The position numbers were made by a program, and so were the translations under genes. A stretch of DNA of 64,000 nt, from NCBI GenBank assembly GCA_022376465.1, contig JACDTU010000002.1, positions 744,001-808,000 on the forward strand, given 5' to 3'. Each line of letters starts with the position of its first letter. The stretch's first letter is position 1. Source of the DNA: Cubamyces lactineus. Lineage: Eukaryota > Basidiomycota > Agaricomycetes > Polyporales > Polyporaceae. The notes beneath the pieces are model-generated. The model was given only the letters and a program-made list of their open reading frames with translations. It had not been told where the DNA came from and ran no database searches. Below are positions 47,324 through 58,929 of the stretch, in pieces.

Positions 47324-48028
47324 AGTATAGTCTTGAAGATAGAAAGGAAGGGACCGACGGTGATGGGACTTGCGTACAAGGCTTGAAGGAGCTGCAGTTG
47401 GTTGGGTATCCCTTGCGCAGAAAATTTGAGACGTGACCGATTGCCGAATTTGGGTTGCGAAGAGTCTCCCACGTGGCTACCTCGGGTGATGGGACTGCCT
47501 TTTAGAGGTTATCTGTGGCGGCCCGCGCCTAGGCCCAGGGGGAAGAACGCAGAAATGAAATGAAACAAATTGCGACCAAAGTAGGAGATCCTCCCGGCAC
47601 CCGGTCGTGTCTTCTCCCGTGTTGGTTCGAGAGCAGCTATGGTGTTACTAATCCTCATACGAGACCTCTCAGTCGACACGCGCGGGCAGAGCTTCCCGGT
47701 AGCTTACGTCTATGCGCAACCGTCTGACTCAGCGAAACGTGCAGGTTGACAGAGAGCTTCAAGGGCGGCGATCCGAAGTCCGTGCTGAGGACAGTTGTCG
47801 ACATATGATGGTGATCACACGGCCAATTGGTCGCGCCGGACTGTTCGGGGGGAATCTGGCCAACATATAACCGGCCCCATACAGTGCACCTTGTTCATAC
47901 CCCTCAGTCCTCCTCTCTGTCTCTCCACCTAGGCATTGCGTCCTCCGTCGCGAGTCGTGTCTCCAGTTGCAGGAGGCGTTTGTTCCTCGAGATCGTCAGG
48001 AAGAAATATCATTCACGACTGTACGGCC
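47324..48028. promoter_or_regulatory. Divergent promoter region, fibrillarin / MFS transporter
   Basis: 700 bp between divergent start codons. A TATA-like CATATAA lies near 47862-47870, about 160 bp before the transporter ATG. No further element is assigned with confidence. Confidence 0.4.
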
Positions 48029-49964
48029 ATGTCCGCGGCCCAGCCACAGACCATGCACCCATCCGCGTCCTCGTCCACTATCAACGCAGCTGGAGAGGCC
48101 GGGCGCGTCTGTGACGAGGACGAGAAAAAGTCCGTGGATGAGGAGAAGCACGTTGTGCGCAGCGAGCTCGACAACGTCGATCCTTCAGTGGCACAGCATG
48201 GAGAACACCCCGACGGAGGGCTGCGCGCCTGGCTTGCCGTAATTGGTGTATGTTCCGTAGCCCGTCCTCTTCAATGCGTACGTTATTGACACAACGATGT
48301 GCGCAGTGTGCGGTAGGCGCCTGCGCAACCTTTGGCTTCGTGAATGCCTGGGGTGTGAGCCTTCTTTCTTAGCCGCTGCGCCCATACATGGTTGACACTC
48401 GCTCAGGTATTCCAAGCATACTATGAAGAAGAAATCCTCGCAGGAACATCGCCTTCTACCATGTATGCGAAGTCTGCTTTCCCTACGGTATTGACGTATC
48501 CTAACATTGTCTTTCAGTGCATGGATTGGCTCCATCCAGGTCAGTCAGGAGCAAACTCATCTACGCACAGACTGCTAAGACGCCTCCAGTATGCACTGAT
48601 CTTCCTTCCTGGCCTTATTGTTGGGCGCATCTTCGATATGGGTTGGACGAAAACCCCACTAGGCGTAGCCAGTGCCGTCATCGTTGCAGTGACGTTCCTG
48701 ACCGCCGAGTGCACCAAATATTGGCAATTCTTCTTGTGCCAAGGCGTTGCACTTGGGGTACGTATCCAGATCCAAGGACTGCCATCATTTCAAACTCACG
48801 TATGCGCCTAGCTTGCCTGCGGTGTCATTTTTGGCGTTGTAATGGGCTGCCCTGCCCATTGGTTCAAGCGTAGGTTGGGTTTTGCGCTTGGGATAATGGC
48901 TCTCGGCTCCAGTCTCGGCGGCACCTGCTTCCCAATCGCCGTCCGCAACCTTGTACAGACAGTGGGGTTCGTTCTTTTTCGCTTCATTCCCACAGTTTCC
49001 CCATGTCTAAACCATTGGCCGGTCTAGGTTCAAGTGGGCAATGCGCATCATCGGGTTCATCGAGATTGCACTACTTTCCTTCCAGTTCGTTGTAAGTCTT
49101 CTGACTTGCTCTTCACACCCCTTTCTTATTAAGGGCTGATATCCTTATACAGACGGTAGAGCGGCGCCTCCCCCCGAAGAAGCACAGCGGCCCGTTCATC
49201 GACTTTACCGCGTTCAAGTCCATCCAGTTCACGCTGTACTGCTGCTCTAGTTTCCTGGCCTTCCTAGGAATCTACACAGTACGTTATGCTGCCCTCACCC
49301 TTCGTGCAGGCTCGGACGCATGTGCTGATATGTTGAATAGGTCTTGACGTACATCGACGTAAGCGCAGCGTCTGAGGGCATCGACCCTAACTTTTCATTC
49401 TACCTGCTCGCGATCGCGAACGCGTGCTCAGCGGTCGGTCGACTTTCCGGCGGGCTTCTTGCGGATCGCATTGGGCCGTTGACAGTCATGACACCGGCGA
49501 CGTTCGTGGCCGGCATCTTGACGTACGCCTGGCCATTTGCTACGAGCGTTGGCGGAAACATTGCCATTGCCGTCGTCTACGGGTGCGTAGCTTGCGTGAA
49601 TACGCCGTAATACATGGCCTCGCTGACCTTATCCGATTGACAGATGTGCAAGCGGTGTCTACGTTTCCCTTCTCGCAGCACCTGTTGTCCGCATGGGTAA
49701 CACGCAAGACGTCGGCGTGCGAGTTGGGATGAGCATGACGGTCGTTGCGGTCGGCGCTGTTGCCGGCCCTCCGATCTCAGGCGCGATCAACGCCGCAACT
49801 GGCGGGTATAAGTACACGGGCATATACGCAGGTAAGCACCGCTGCACGTCAGTCTAAACTTCGCTGACACTGTCACACACGCAGGGACGACCGTGATGAT
49901 AGCATGCTGCTTCCTCATTGCAACACGCGTCGCCATCCTCGGCGGCTTGCGAGGCAAATGCTGA
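48029..49964 (+). CDS. Major facilitator superfamily transporter, monocarboxylate-porter (MCT) type
   Basis: A 12-helix plasma-membrane-type transporter of the fungal monocarboxylate-permease-like MFS group; the cargo cannot be told from sequence. The cytosolic N-terminus (MSAAQPQTMHPSASSSTINA) ends with EHPDGGLRAWLAVIG, the typical entry to helix 1. Helices include GACATFGFVNAWGVFQAYYE, YALIFLPGLIVGRIFDMG, ACGVIFGVVMGCPAHWFKRR with the following LGFALGIMALGSSLGG, RIIGFIEIALLSFQFV, FYLLAIANACSAVGRLSGGL, and VGMSMTVVAVGAVAGPPISG. The loop LADRIG between helices 8 and 9 fits the MFS A-like motif. The end is VAILGGLRGKC at 49964. About eleven introns. The fungal MCT-like family is large and many members have unknown substrates. 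Confidence 0.9.
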
Positions 49965-50303
49965 ACTCGCTCAGAGTCGTTTCTAGCTGTTCTTCCCATC
50001 GAGGTGTCCAACGAGGTCTTTCACAGTTCTTGATCATATCATTGCTCATTCCATTGTTCCGACTCCTTCATAGACGTACAATAGTGTGATACTCTCCATC
50101 GACGACGTAACGATTGACTTATGCTATACATGTCCGTTCCTCCTCCGTTAGCTGGACACTTTCATCCTTGAAGCGCGTCCTTGGCTCGCATAGCCTTTCA
50201 TAAGGTCTGTTCAAACCGACAATAGTAGCCTATAAGTGACACAGTCATACATGGCGAATGCGTCAACGACATACCTTCATTACATGTACGAATGCTCTTA
50301 GTC
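49965..50303. other. Convergent 3' intergenic region
   Basis: 340 bp between the stops of the MFS gene (+) and an F-box gene (-). No feature seen. Confidence 0.4.
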
Positions 50304-51923
50304 TTAGGGTGTTATCCCTTGGCACACTCGGCACTGCGCCATCTCATATTTCCAACGGACGCAGGGAAACGCGATCGCCATCTCGCGAAGCCATCCGGTC
50401 ACTATCCGCTGGGTAACCTCGCCGTCCCCCTTTCGGTCCGGCGGGAGGTGCAGTGTGACGTTGCGGGAAAGGATGCTCAGCGAGGTGGCCTGCTGCGCGT
50501 CCACACATCTCCGGGACGCCGCGCCAAGAGCGGGGGTGACGTCCGGCAGACAGAGCTTCAGCACCGAGATGCGCGCGAGAGGCTCCTCGCCCGGGTCCTT
50601 GGCCGCACTGGCGACAGCGTCAAGCAGCGTCGTGATCGCGGAGACACCTCCGACTGTGAGGCTCCGCAGGCTCGAGAACTCCCGCAGGAGTGATATCCAG
50701 GGATAGTCGTGTCCAAGGTGCGGCGCGACGTGGATCTCGAGCTTCTTGATGAGGCCGGGGTACACGAGCGAGCCGAGCTCGTGAAGGGCGCTGCAGAGAT
50801 GGGCCTCGCGGGTCTTCTTGTCCAAAGCCTCGGGGAAGACGACCGAAGCGGACCATGGCGTTGCGGGCCTCGTCGCGGGTCTCGTTTCGTGTCTCCCTGC
50901 GGACTCCTGGACGAGGCCTTTGACACGCCAACTCGCATCGGAGGCGTGGAATGCCATCTTGCGCGTGCCTTCGCGCCGGAGTTGGGTGGTCTGGTCATGG
51001 TCTCGGGTCGGCAAGGCCGTAGTGAAACACCCCCTTGAGAGGGTGTCTCGAGGAGTGAGAGACCGCTCGGGCACAGACGTGACATGCACCGCGGTGGTAG
51101 GTGGGAGCGAAAACAGCCTGAGGATCTTCCTCGTGCCAAAGCACATGTCGAGTATGTAGAGCCTGCGCAATTTCGGGAGGTGAACCGGCTCCCACGCGAG
51201 GACCGACTCCCTGTCGAACGCTTCCTCGAGGCATACGCTCTCGGCGTTGACGCACGCCGCCAGAGTGTCGCGCATGTAGTCCGGGAAGAGTAGGGCCCGG
51301 ACGCCTCTGTCGAGTCGAGACAGCGCCGGCTCGATCTTGCGCAAGCTGATGCGCCCGAGCTGTGCCAAAAGGGAGTCTGGTGCGTCGACCAGAATGCCGT
51401 CGAGGTGAAGGCTTGTCAGGCGCGGGAGCTCAACTCCCAGGAGGGAGACGTGGTCCAAGAAGGGGAGAGAGGCGCGGTCGACGTCCGGGATAATGCCCTT
51501 TAGATGCAGTTTGCGGAGGGCGGGTCCAAGCTTTTGCAGGTGGGTTTCCACGATGAAGCATTGTGTCATTTCGATCGTCAGAGACAGGCATTCGAGGCGG
51601 TTAGCGTGGGGGATAAGAAGTCGTAGGGCGTCGTCGAGGTCGGAGTCGTGGTCCTGGCACGCGACCGACGCCTTTAGAGGAGCCTGCTTGGACCTGGAGA
51701 GAACAGCCTCAACTACCTCAACATCAAAGCCGGATGGAATCTGTATTTTGGCCCAGAGCCGATGGTAGCCTATGGCAACCTCTCGCCAGTATTTGCATAC
51801 AGCGGTGATTTGCAGCCATTCGAACCTGACACTATCGTCACGGAGGCCCGCGAAGATGTGCGTAAGAAGCTCTGGTGGTAGCCGACCGATGTGGCTACCC
51901 GTCCGTAAGGGCAAACCACTCAT
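50304..51923 (-). CDS. F-box protein (intronless), SCF substrate-receptor type
   Basis: A single uninterrupted frame of 539 codons. The N-terminal F-box reads IGRLPPELLTHIFAGLRDDS, then LQITAVCKYWREVAIGYHRLW, which fits the Agaricomycete F-box-like pattern (LPxELLxxIF...VCxxWRxVA...LW). The middle has leucine-rich-repeat-like segments (PALRKLHLKGIIPDV, ELPRLTSLHLDGILVDAP, HLPKLRRLYILDMCFG). The C-terminus ends WKYEMAQCRVCQGITP with a CxxC pair. Substrate unknown. The next gene upstream (52993-54668) is a related F-box gene in the same direction, so a local duplication is likely. Confidence 0.8.
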   Translation of the reverse strand: MSGLPLRTGSHIGRLPPELLTHIFAGLRDDSVRFEWLQITAVCKYWREVAIGYHRLWAKIQIPSGFDVEVVEAVLSRSKQAPLKASVACQDHDSDLDDALRLLIPHANRLECLSLTIEMTQCFIVETHLQKLGPALRKLHLKGIIPDVDRASLPFLDHVSLLGVELPRLTSLHLDGILVDAPDSLLAQLGRISLRKIEPALSRLDRGVRALLFPDYMRDTLAACVNAESVCLEEAFDRESVLAWEPVHLPKLRRLYILDMCFGTRKILRLFSLPPTTAVHVTSVPERSLTPRDTLSRGCFTTALPTRDHDQTTQLRREGTRKMAFHASDASWRVKGLVQESAGRHETRPATRPATPWSASVVFPEALDKKTREAHLCSALHELGSLVYPGLIKKLEIHVAPHLGHDYPWISLLREFSSLRSLTVGGVSAITTLLDAVASAAKDPGEEPLARISVLKLCLPDVTPALGAASRRCVDAQQATSLSILSRNVTLHLPPDRKGDGEVTQRIVTGWLREMAIAFPCVRWKYEMAQCRVCQGITP

Positions 51924-52992
51924 GGTCGACTAGGTGGTGAGTAGAGAGGTCCCAAATGCCTGGGATCTCTTGTCAAAGGGTGACGGATGGTGGTAGAAGG
52001 AAGGAAGGCTCTCGGGACAATGGCGGCGGGGAGGAGCAAGCGGCTCTTGTGGCTAACCCTCGGGGCGCGTCGTGATAAACCGATTTGCAGATCAATGACC
52101 AACTGTGATGGATTATCTTCGTCGCCCGAGTTAACTTAACGTTCCTCAGACATATAAGCCTTACTTACAATATCCCTTGCTTGCTCTCTGTCTCTGGCCC
52201 TTAGCCAAAAGGCTGACCTGAGCCGCCCTCCGGCGGATCGCACAATTTCTGAAGTTGACTCGCTCCACATGCTACCTCCAAGATCAGTGTCAAGCTCAGG
52301 TGGTCGTGTGAGGCAGTCGGTTATCGAGGGCAGATCTTACGGCGTATTCAAAAGGGTGTACGGTCCATTGCCTGGTAAGCTATGTCCCTGCTGACGAATC
52401 ACATTCTGCGTTTGCTAAGGGATGTATACAGATCGTAAGGCAATGGTGCTCAGACCCTTGAGTGCCTCCTTCAGTACCATTGTGCAATTCTGTCGTTCGC
52501 AGCTGTGCATTACTCACCGCTGCACACGCATCTCAAGTCGTACACTGTCTGCATAGTCCTAGATCTCACGATACTCAAGGGCCTTAGTGTAGGTCAGGAA
52601 TCGTACAATACCAAGTACACGTCACTACTATCGAGCCTGGTTGCCAACGACGCACACAACGCAGGGCAACAGGCGCAAACAAGTATTCGGCGTCTATCAC
52701 ACGCTCAAGCTCCCACCTCTCCTTGCTGGCACCAGCGACAGCACCTCCGGCTCGCGCAGTACTCACTGGTTTCATGACAAGGTAAATATATGGAACGAAA
52801 TTCTGTAACTCGTAATACACTCAGAAGTCCAGTTGGCTATTCCTGCCTACCTCCAAACGTCTCGCGCACTCTGATAATCCTTGATTCTTCCCCATTCAAC
52901 CTATCGGCTCCACGGTTTCCACCGGACCATCTACCACACTCGCATCAGGAGATACCGTTCACAACTAGTCCTCTGCGAGATTGCCAAGCATG
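51924..52992. other. Intergenic between two same-strand F-box genes
   Basis: About 1.07 kb of 5' flank of the first F-box gene and 3' flank of the second. No gene-like frame is supported. Confidence 0.4.
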
Positions 52993-54668
52993 TCAGGAAA
53001 CTACTCGTCGAGGCGGTGGGACCCACGTGGAGCCATCCCAAATCAGCTTGATAGGATCGCCCGGCCTTGGAGCGCGATGGCAGAACGAGCAGTCGCGGTA
53101 CTCCACCTGGATCTTCGTCAGCCTGCTCATCGTGTTCGCCAGCTTGGCCAGCTTCAAGCGAGTCTGAAGGTCGCCCGATAGGCGCGAGGGGAGGCGGAAG
53201 ATTACGATAGGGGGCAAGACCGTGATGCCTCGCCGAAGCTTCGCCTTCTTGCACTGAGCGAGCTCGCGGACGAGCTCATCCGCCACTTCAGGAACACAAA
53301 ACGTCATTTCCTCCAGGCTGGGCAAACCTCTCCTGCCGTAGACGAAGTCGGAGAGCAGTTCTGTGACAGAGTACGTGGGCCCAAACGTCAACTTCTTCAG
53401 TTTGCGGAATCGATAGATGAGGTCCGGCCAGTGTTCGTAAGGGTCGATGTGGGGAGCAAAATGGCATTCCAGTTCTTCCAATACGTCTGCGCACAGGATG
53501 CGGTAGGCATTGCGTATCATAGGGCCAAGCATGGTCAACGTGACCTCGACGGGCGGGCGTCCTAAGTCAGTGGCCGCCTTCCAAGCCGGTCGCTCCTTGT
53601 CGCCGACGTAACCAGACCAGTAGAGGTTGGTCCCAGCTTGGATTCTGAACCGTCGAGTCTTCGAGAGCATAGGGAGACATCTCTCTAGGTGGAGGGGGTC
53701 GCTTGTGTTGGACAGCATGTAGTCGGTGAATATGTCAATAGATGGGCTCCAGTTCTCCGGTCCCTCCCATTTATGGACGAAGTTTACCCTAGTCGTAGCA
53801 GGAAGTCGCATACATGACAGGAGGGCGATTATGCAGCCGTGGATATTTGTGTGCATTCTGAGTTCCTCTAGCTTCGGGAAGGGGATGTGATGCGGTAGAT
53901 TGGCGATGAAACTCGAGAGGTCGTCAATCGCTAGGTATCTGAGGGTTGGGGCGCAGTTCACGAGCAGATTACGCATGTAGTCAGACTCCCATTGAGTAGG
54001 AAAGGGCGAGAAGTTGGTGGTGGTAAGGCTCTCCAGTTTCTCGACAACACCAGGAGGAAGGAGGAGATGCATGTTAGCGACATGGAGTGTCGGAGAGTAG
54101 GAATGGAAAAAGGGTTGGCGGTGATCCTGGTGAGCGACTCGGAGGGATTGTCACGGTCATCTCGCGCTTTTGAGTGTAGGGCTCGGACCGTGAGGCTTCG
54201 CAGGACTGGCATGAATGAGTCGAGCGCACGCGAGACCCAGGCTACCTGGCCCGGGTGGAAGGTAATGGACAACGACCGCAAACGGGAGGACTGTTGTACG
54301 AGGATGCGACTGACACTCTCAGCATCAAAGGATGCGGTATTTATATCAAGGTGCAAATATGAGACAGACGACCTAGCAAGTAGGCTGGAGATCACGCCAA
54401 GATCACAAGGGCAATGAAAGCTGAGCTGCGTCCAGAGAAATCTCGTGGCAAGGGCAACCTGGCGCCAATAGCTGCAAACACACCCGAGGCGCACCCAGTA
54501 TAGCTGCGGAGCTGCCGCGGCACGGACGAAAAGGAATATAGCGGAGAGTATCTCGAAGGGGAGGCACCTGATGGACGCAGTTGTTTTCGCCTCCTTAACA
54601 AAACGGGGGGTATTGCGAGGGGACGTCTTGCTAGCTAAATGACGGGCTGACGCCTTCGGTGGAGTCAT
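52993..54668 (-). pseudogene. F-box/LRR gene interrupted by a one-base frameshift
   Basis: From an ATG at 54668 (MTPPKASARHLASKTSPRN) the frame encodes an F-box (IRCLPFEILSAIFLFVRAAA, then WVRLGCVCSYWRQVALATRF and LWTQLSF) and repeats up to PFSIPTLRH near 54090. There the coding potential jumps by one base into another frame, LHVANMHLLLPPGVVEKLES, which then stays open to the stop at 52993. That second frame contains HIPFPKLEELRMHTNIHGC, LEELECHFAPHIDPYEHW, FRKLKKLTFGPTYSVTEL and the tail IQVEYRDCSFCHRAPRPGD. No plausible intron fits the junction. The gene is therefore a recent pseudogene or holds a sequencing error. Apart from this break both halves look intact. The CxxC tail parallels that of the neighbouring F-box protein. 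Confidence 0.75.
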
Positions 54669-56095
54669 CTTGCCGCACCCAACGGACTCAAGAGCTTTAT
54701 GGTGGCAAGGCATTCATCATCACCAAGAATGAAGGAGGGGGGGAATGATAGGCTCACCGTGCTGTGGGGACGTTAGATGGATCTACGGGGTCAGACCACG
54801 CTGAGAGACAGGGGATATACCACCTAGTCTTTTAAAAGCCTCCCCCGTCGGGGCGGCCTCAGTCTCGTGAACCCTCACCCACCCGCCCATTGTCCCGCAT
54901 AGGGAGGCGCATCGATCCCTTCTGCAAATGTAATGACCGCCCCTGGGAGTTTTACATTGTTCGCCCTATCGGTCAGTCGCGTGCCACCACCTCATGTTTG
55001 TCGCCCCTTTTCATTGATGGCTGTGTGCATGGGTCAAGTCCCCCGAGTGAGCGACTGGAACAGTGGCACTCAGGTGGCGGGGCGTCCGGTACTGCTGGAG
55101 GGTCTTTCCATGCCCTTGAAGTGCGCACATATCGCTGAGCGCAGGTCGCGTCGACAGTGTTACTGGCCGTGCTACTTGGCGTACGCGAGTCTGGCGAATG
55201 CACCCGCCTCGCACAGGCCTACGGCGGCTCACCGATGGAAGTGCCACTCTGGCTGCAGCGTTGTTCTCCGTTTCTCGGTATACTTAAACGGCAAATAGAT
55301 CTTGCCCGAGGTTGTGGCCATGGCATAGATGCATGGCTGGACAGCCCCTTCCCCTCGTTGCTCCCCTCAACAGTCACACAGTATTGTGAACGTCGTTTTA
55401 AACCGGCACGCACGGCTATCACTTACCGAGGACGTTCCTAGAGCCATCGTGAGGGGCTCGCCTACTACCACGACCGTTTACGGCCCGACGAGGGGATAGT
55501 GCCACTCTGGTTCGTGCCTCGTAGATACACCTCACATTTGTTGTGATTGCCTGTACGTTCGCAAGGCCATGTGTTAAGTGACACAGTCGTCAAAGGAAGT
55601 CGCAAACAATGCTCGATTGCGCCGAGTTTGAACTGAGGTAAGTACTTCGGCTCCGAACGAGTCTGAAAGTCCTGGCGACAGACATGCGGCACTTAAACAG
55701 TTACACTTCCGGAAGCACGGCGTGGCATTGAGTTGCGAGTATGCCGAACACAGTGATTCCCTTCTTCCCCATGTCGCAACGTGATGCCCGAGCCTGTAAG
55801 GCGAGCTGCTGGTTGTTGCAAACGTCACGGATTCCTTGTACGCCACAGGCACCTTGACTTCACCAACGATAGCATAGCGACATCAGACAACAATGCATTG
55901 AATCAAGCAGCTGAGGAGGAAAAATACAACGTCGAAGCAGCGTTCTGTAGGCTGTCCGCATTCGGGCGAGTTGAAGGCGTTAGACAACACGTGCAAACAG
56001 AGGACGCGTATGCGGAGGAGCGGACGCGCGTCGAAGTCCTTCAGCCACTTACCGCCTATCCCGCCTCTACTCCCTCTCCCTCACCACCCGTCATC
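54669..56095. other. Intergenic; no supported gene
   Basis: 1.4 kb between the frameshifted F-box gene and RPN8, whose starts diverge. Both promoters should lie here. Short open frames are present in several phases but none shows a domain. Confidence 0.4.
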
Positions 56096-57334
56096 ATGGT
56101 TGCAACAACAACAGAACAGGTGCGATTGAAGTAACAGTTTGTAAGCGTATATTGACTGTTTGTAGCTCTCAGCACTCTCAAATACTACAGTCGGTACGCA
56201 GGGACTTCGTACATGGTCCGCGTTAGCCTGATATACTCAACTGTTCTGCGCGTGCAGTTGTCCACCCACTCGTCCTGCTCTCAGTAGCAGACCACCATGC
56301 TCGCTCTGTGCCTCGAGGCTCTAGCAAACGTGTCGTCGGTATCCTCCTAGGGCAGGACAACGGCAGCACGATCAACGTCGCGAACTCCTTCGGTATTCCC
56401 TTTGAGGAGGATGAGAAGGACAGCAAGACGTGGTTCCTCGACCACAACTACATCGACGGCATGTGGGAGATGTTCAAGAAGGTCAACGGTCCGTAAGTTC
56501 CCCACTACGCTCCTCGTGCCGGTGATGCTAAAGGTGGTAGTGCCTGTGTTATACAGCACGAGAACGCATGATTGGCTGGTACCACACGGGACCCAAGCTA
56601 CGCGCATCTGACCAAGAAATCAACGACCTGCTGAAGAGATATATCGCGCGTCCTGTCATGGTCATTGTCGATGTACGACCACACACGGTCGGCATCCCCA
56701 CAGATGCCTACTTCGCGGTAGAGGAAATCAAGGATGTACGTTCCCACATTCTCTAAACGCTTCATACCGCGACAGTGTATTGATTGACCTCGTTCAGGAT
56801 GGCACGGAGACGCGTAAGACGTTCCTCCATGTCCCTTCAGCAATCGAGGCAGAAGAGGCGGAAGAAATTGGTGTCGAGCACCTACTGCGCGACATCAAAG
56901 ACTCGACCACAACCACTCTCGCCACGCGCGTCGCTGAGCAGCTCGCCTCTCTACGAGGGCTGCAGTCGCGTCTGGGCGACATCCAGTCCTACCTCGTCGA
57001 CGTCGCATCAGGGAAGATGCCTCTGAATCACCAAATCTCATACCACCTCCAAGACGCCCTCAACCTCCTCCCCGACCTGAACGACCAGGAGCTCACGCAG
57101 AGCTTCGCGACGACGACGAACGATGAGATGCTCGTGGTGTATTTGAGCAGCCTACTCCGTGCGGTGATTGCCCTGCACGCGCTGGTGGACAACAAGGCGT
57201 CCATCGGACGAGCAGAGTTGGAGGAGGGTAAGACTGACAAGGAGAAGGATAAGGGCAAGGGTGCGAAGGGCGAGGAAAAGGGCGACAAGGAAAAGGATTC
57301 AAGTAAGGCTAGCAGCGAGGACAAGGGCTTGTAG
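56096..57334 (+). CDS. RPN8: RPN8 (PSMD7), 26S proteasome lid subunit
   Basis: A non-catalytic MPN-domain subunit of the proteasome 19S lid, partner of the deubiquitinase Rpn11. Two tiny exons give MVATTTEQ and LSALSNTTV before [16 protein letters not shown]. Next come [59 protein letters not shown] and [20 protein letters not shown]. The metal-binding HxH...SxxD set of active JAMM enzymes is absent (WYHTGPKL replaces it), as expected for Rpn8. After [20 protein letters not shown] and a helical C-terminal part ([20 protein letters not shown]) comes a Lys/Glu-rich KEKE tail ending SSEDKGL. Convergent with COX5. Confidence 0.95.
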
Positions 57335-57742
57335 ATGTACGATGATGGACTACATGACTTGATACTGCTGTGACATTTCCGCGACTAGGCTCATGAGGCT
57401 AGCGTGACGACATTGAACCGGCGATTGGCAAGTGACTGGACGTGTCTTCTCACGTGCCGGATGAGTTCTCTCATGTTCTCTCTTGGAACTCAGACGGAGG
57501 GGCGGCGGGATTGCAGAAAATACAAATTGGACGACTGCGAGCGATAGCATGCGACTGCACTTCAAGTTGGTTGAGGAAGCAGGAGACTAACAGGAGATTA
57601 CTATGGTTTGTAACTAACGACGTCCGACGCGACGGTCGACGCGATGCGTAGAGTCCTCTCCATTCCACGAGCGGCCGGTGGGCGATAGCGCCAGCGGCGA
57701 CGCTCACTCCCTCTATGAAAACTCGATCTGCGGTGCGCGGGT
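57335..57742. other. Convergent 3' intergenic region
   Basis: 410 bp between the stops of RPN8 (+) and COX5 (-). No feature seen. Confidence 0.4.
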
Positions 57743-58478
57743 TTACTTGTGCGTGACGAATCCGGGGCCAGAGTAGCCTTCCGACGAGATACCTGGCGGT
57801 GGGGAGGGGAGGTACCACGTCGAAAAAGGCTCTGCAACGGGGGATGCGGACACGCGTACCTGAGATAGGGTTGAGCTTCATCTCGAGCGCACGCTCGTTC
57901 TCCGCCTCCTCCCACTCCTTGCTGAGAGTCTTCGGGGGCGCAGGGGCTGCGAGGTAACGTTTAATACATGAGAAATGACGTAGGCTGCACAGAGATACAC
58001 ACCGGACGCGCGGATCGCGTAGAACAGCGCACCAGCCGCGACGATGAGGCCAGTCACGCCTAGGAAGATCTTGGGGCCCGCCCCGGGTGCGTCAACGGGC
58101 GCACGGGGGCCATGAGGGCCAAAGGCAACGTAGTACGCTGTCGCACGAGGTCAGCAAAAATCACGCAAGTGCATACGCTTGCCCCCTGCGTAGCGTTTGC
58201 CCCTCCCGCGTATACGCACCAGCCTTCTTTTCGTCGACGGAGAGCGTCTTCCAGTCGCGCTTCTGAATCTCCTCGAGCTGCTGGTGGATGACCGCCTGCT
58301 CGTCCGCAGAGAGACGCTCCCACATCGCCTCGACGTTGGAGAGCGGGACGACGGGCTCAGCGGAGGACGCCGAGGCGGCAGAGGCCGCGTGGGAGGGCGA
58401 GGAGCTCGCAGCGGCCGCGAAGGAGCGGCAGGCGGGGCGAAGAGGGAGACGAGGACGCGCCAGGCGAAGGGCTTGCAT
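57743..58478 (-). CDS. COX5: Cytochrome c oxidase subunit V (mammalian subunit IV homologue)
   Basis: A single-span inner-membrane subunit of complex IV. The N-terminus (MQALRLARPRLPLRPACRSF) is an Arg-rich mitochondrial presequence. The matrix part reads EPVVPLSNVEAMWERLSADE, QQLEEIQKRDWKTLSVDEKK and AYYVAFGPHGPRAPVDAPG. The membrane span is IFLGVTGLIVAAGALFYAIR. The intermembrane tail (PPKTLSKEWEEAENERALEM then KLNPISG) runs across the last intron into ISSEGYSGPGFVTHK before the stop at 57743. This last block closely fits fungal COX5. Three introns. An in-frame ATG at 58700 exists, but the sequence between is not presequence-like; 58478 is preferred. Confidence 0.92.
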
Positions 58479-58596
58479 GAGGGCGACGGAGGAGGTGAAG
58501 GAGGACAGAGAGGAGAGGAGAGAAGGAGAGAGGCAAAGTGCGTGGACGGAGGCGACAGGGGATAGGCGCCGGGTTGACGACACGAAAAGGCAACGC

Positions 58597-58604
58597 CCAA
58601 TTGG
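58597..58604. promoter_or_regulatory. CCAATTGG element upstream of COX5
   Basis: A palindromic CCAATTGG, carrying CCAAT on both strands, lies about 120 bp upstream of the COX5 ATG. CCAAT is the core bound by the HAP/CBF complex, which activates respiratory genes in yeasts. Use here is inferred. Confidence 0.4.
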
Positions 58605-58929
58605 CCGGCGCTGAGCGGCACGGCTTCCTCCGCTCCGGCTTGCACCAGCCCAGAGCGACCTCGACGGTCGGGCAGGCGCTCCTCCCAGTCTCGCCGCCAT
58701 CGCCCATCACAGGGCATGTTCTATTCCAAATATCAAATGTAGCTAGTGGACGCTATCGCCGTCTAGACGGGCACACACGACATCACACCGGCCGTCGAGA
58801 CTCAATACGCTATATTCTCATGCAAATGACCATCGTACAGAAACGATCTCGAGGAGAACATGGTGCAAACAAGATGCGGGGGATACGCGCAACACAGCAA
58901 AGAATACATCAGTACATCTGAACATACAC

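Noticed and set aside
47625..47645. TTGGTTCGAGAGC as a possible tRNA T-loop
   Set aside because: No matching acceptor, D-arm or anticodon stem could be drawn around it.
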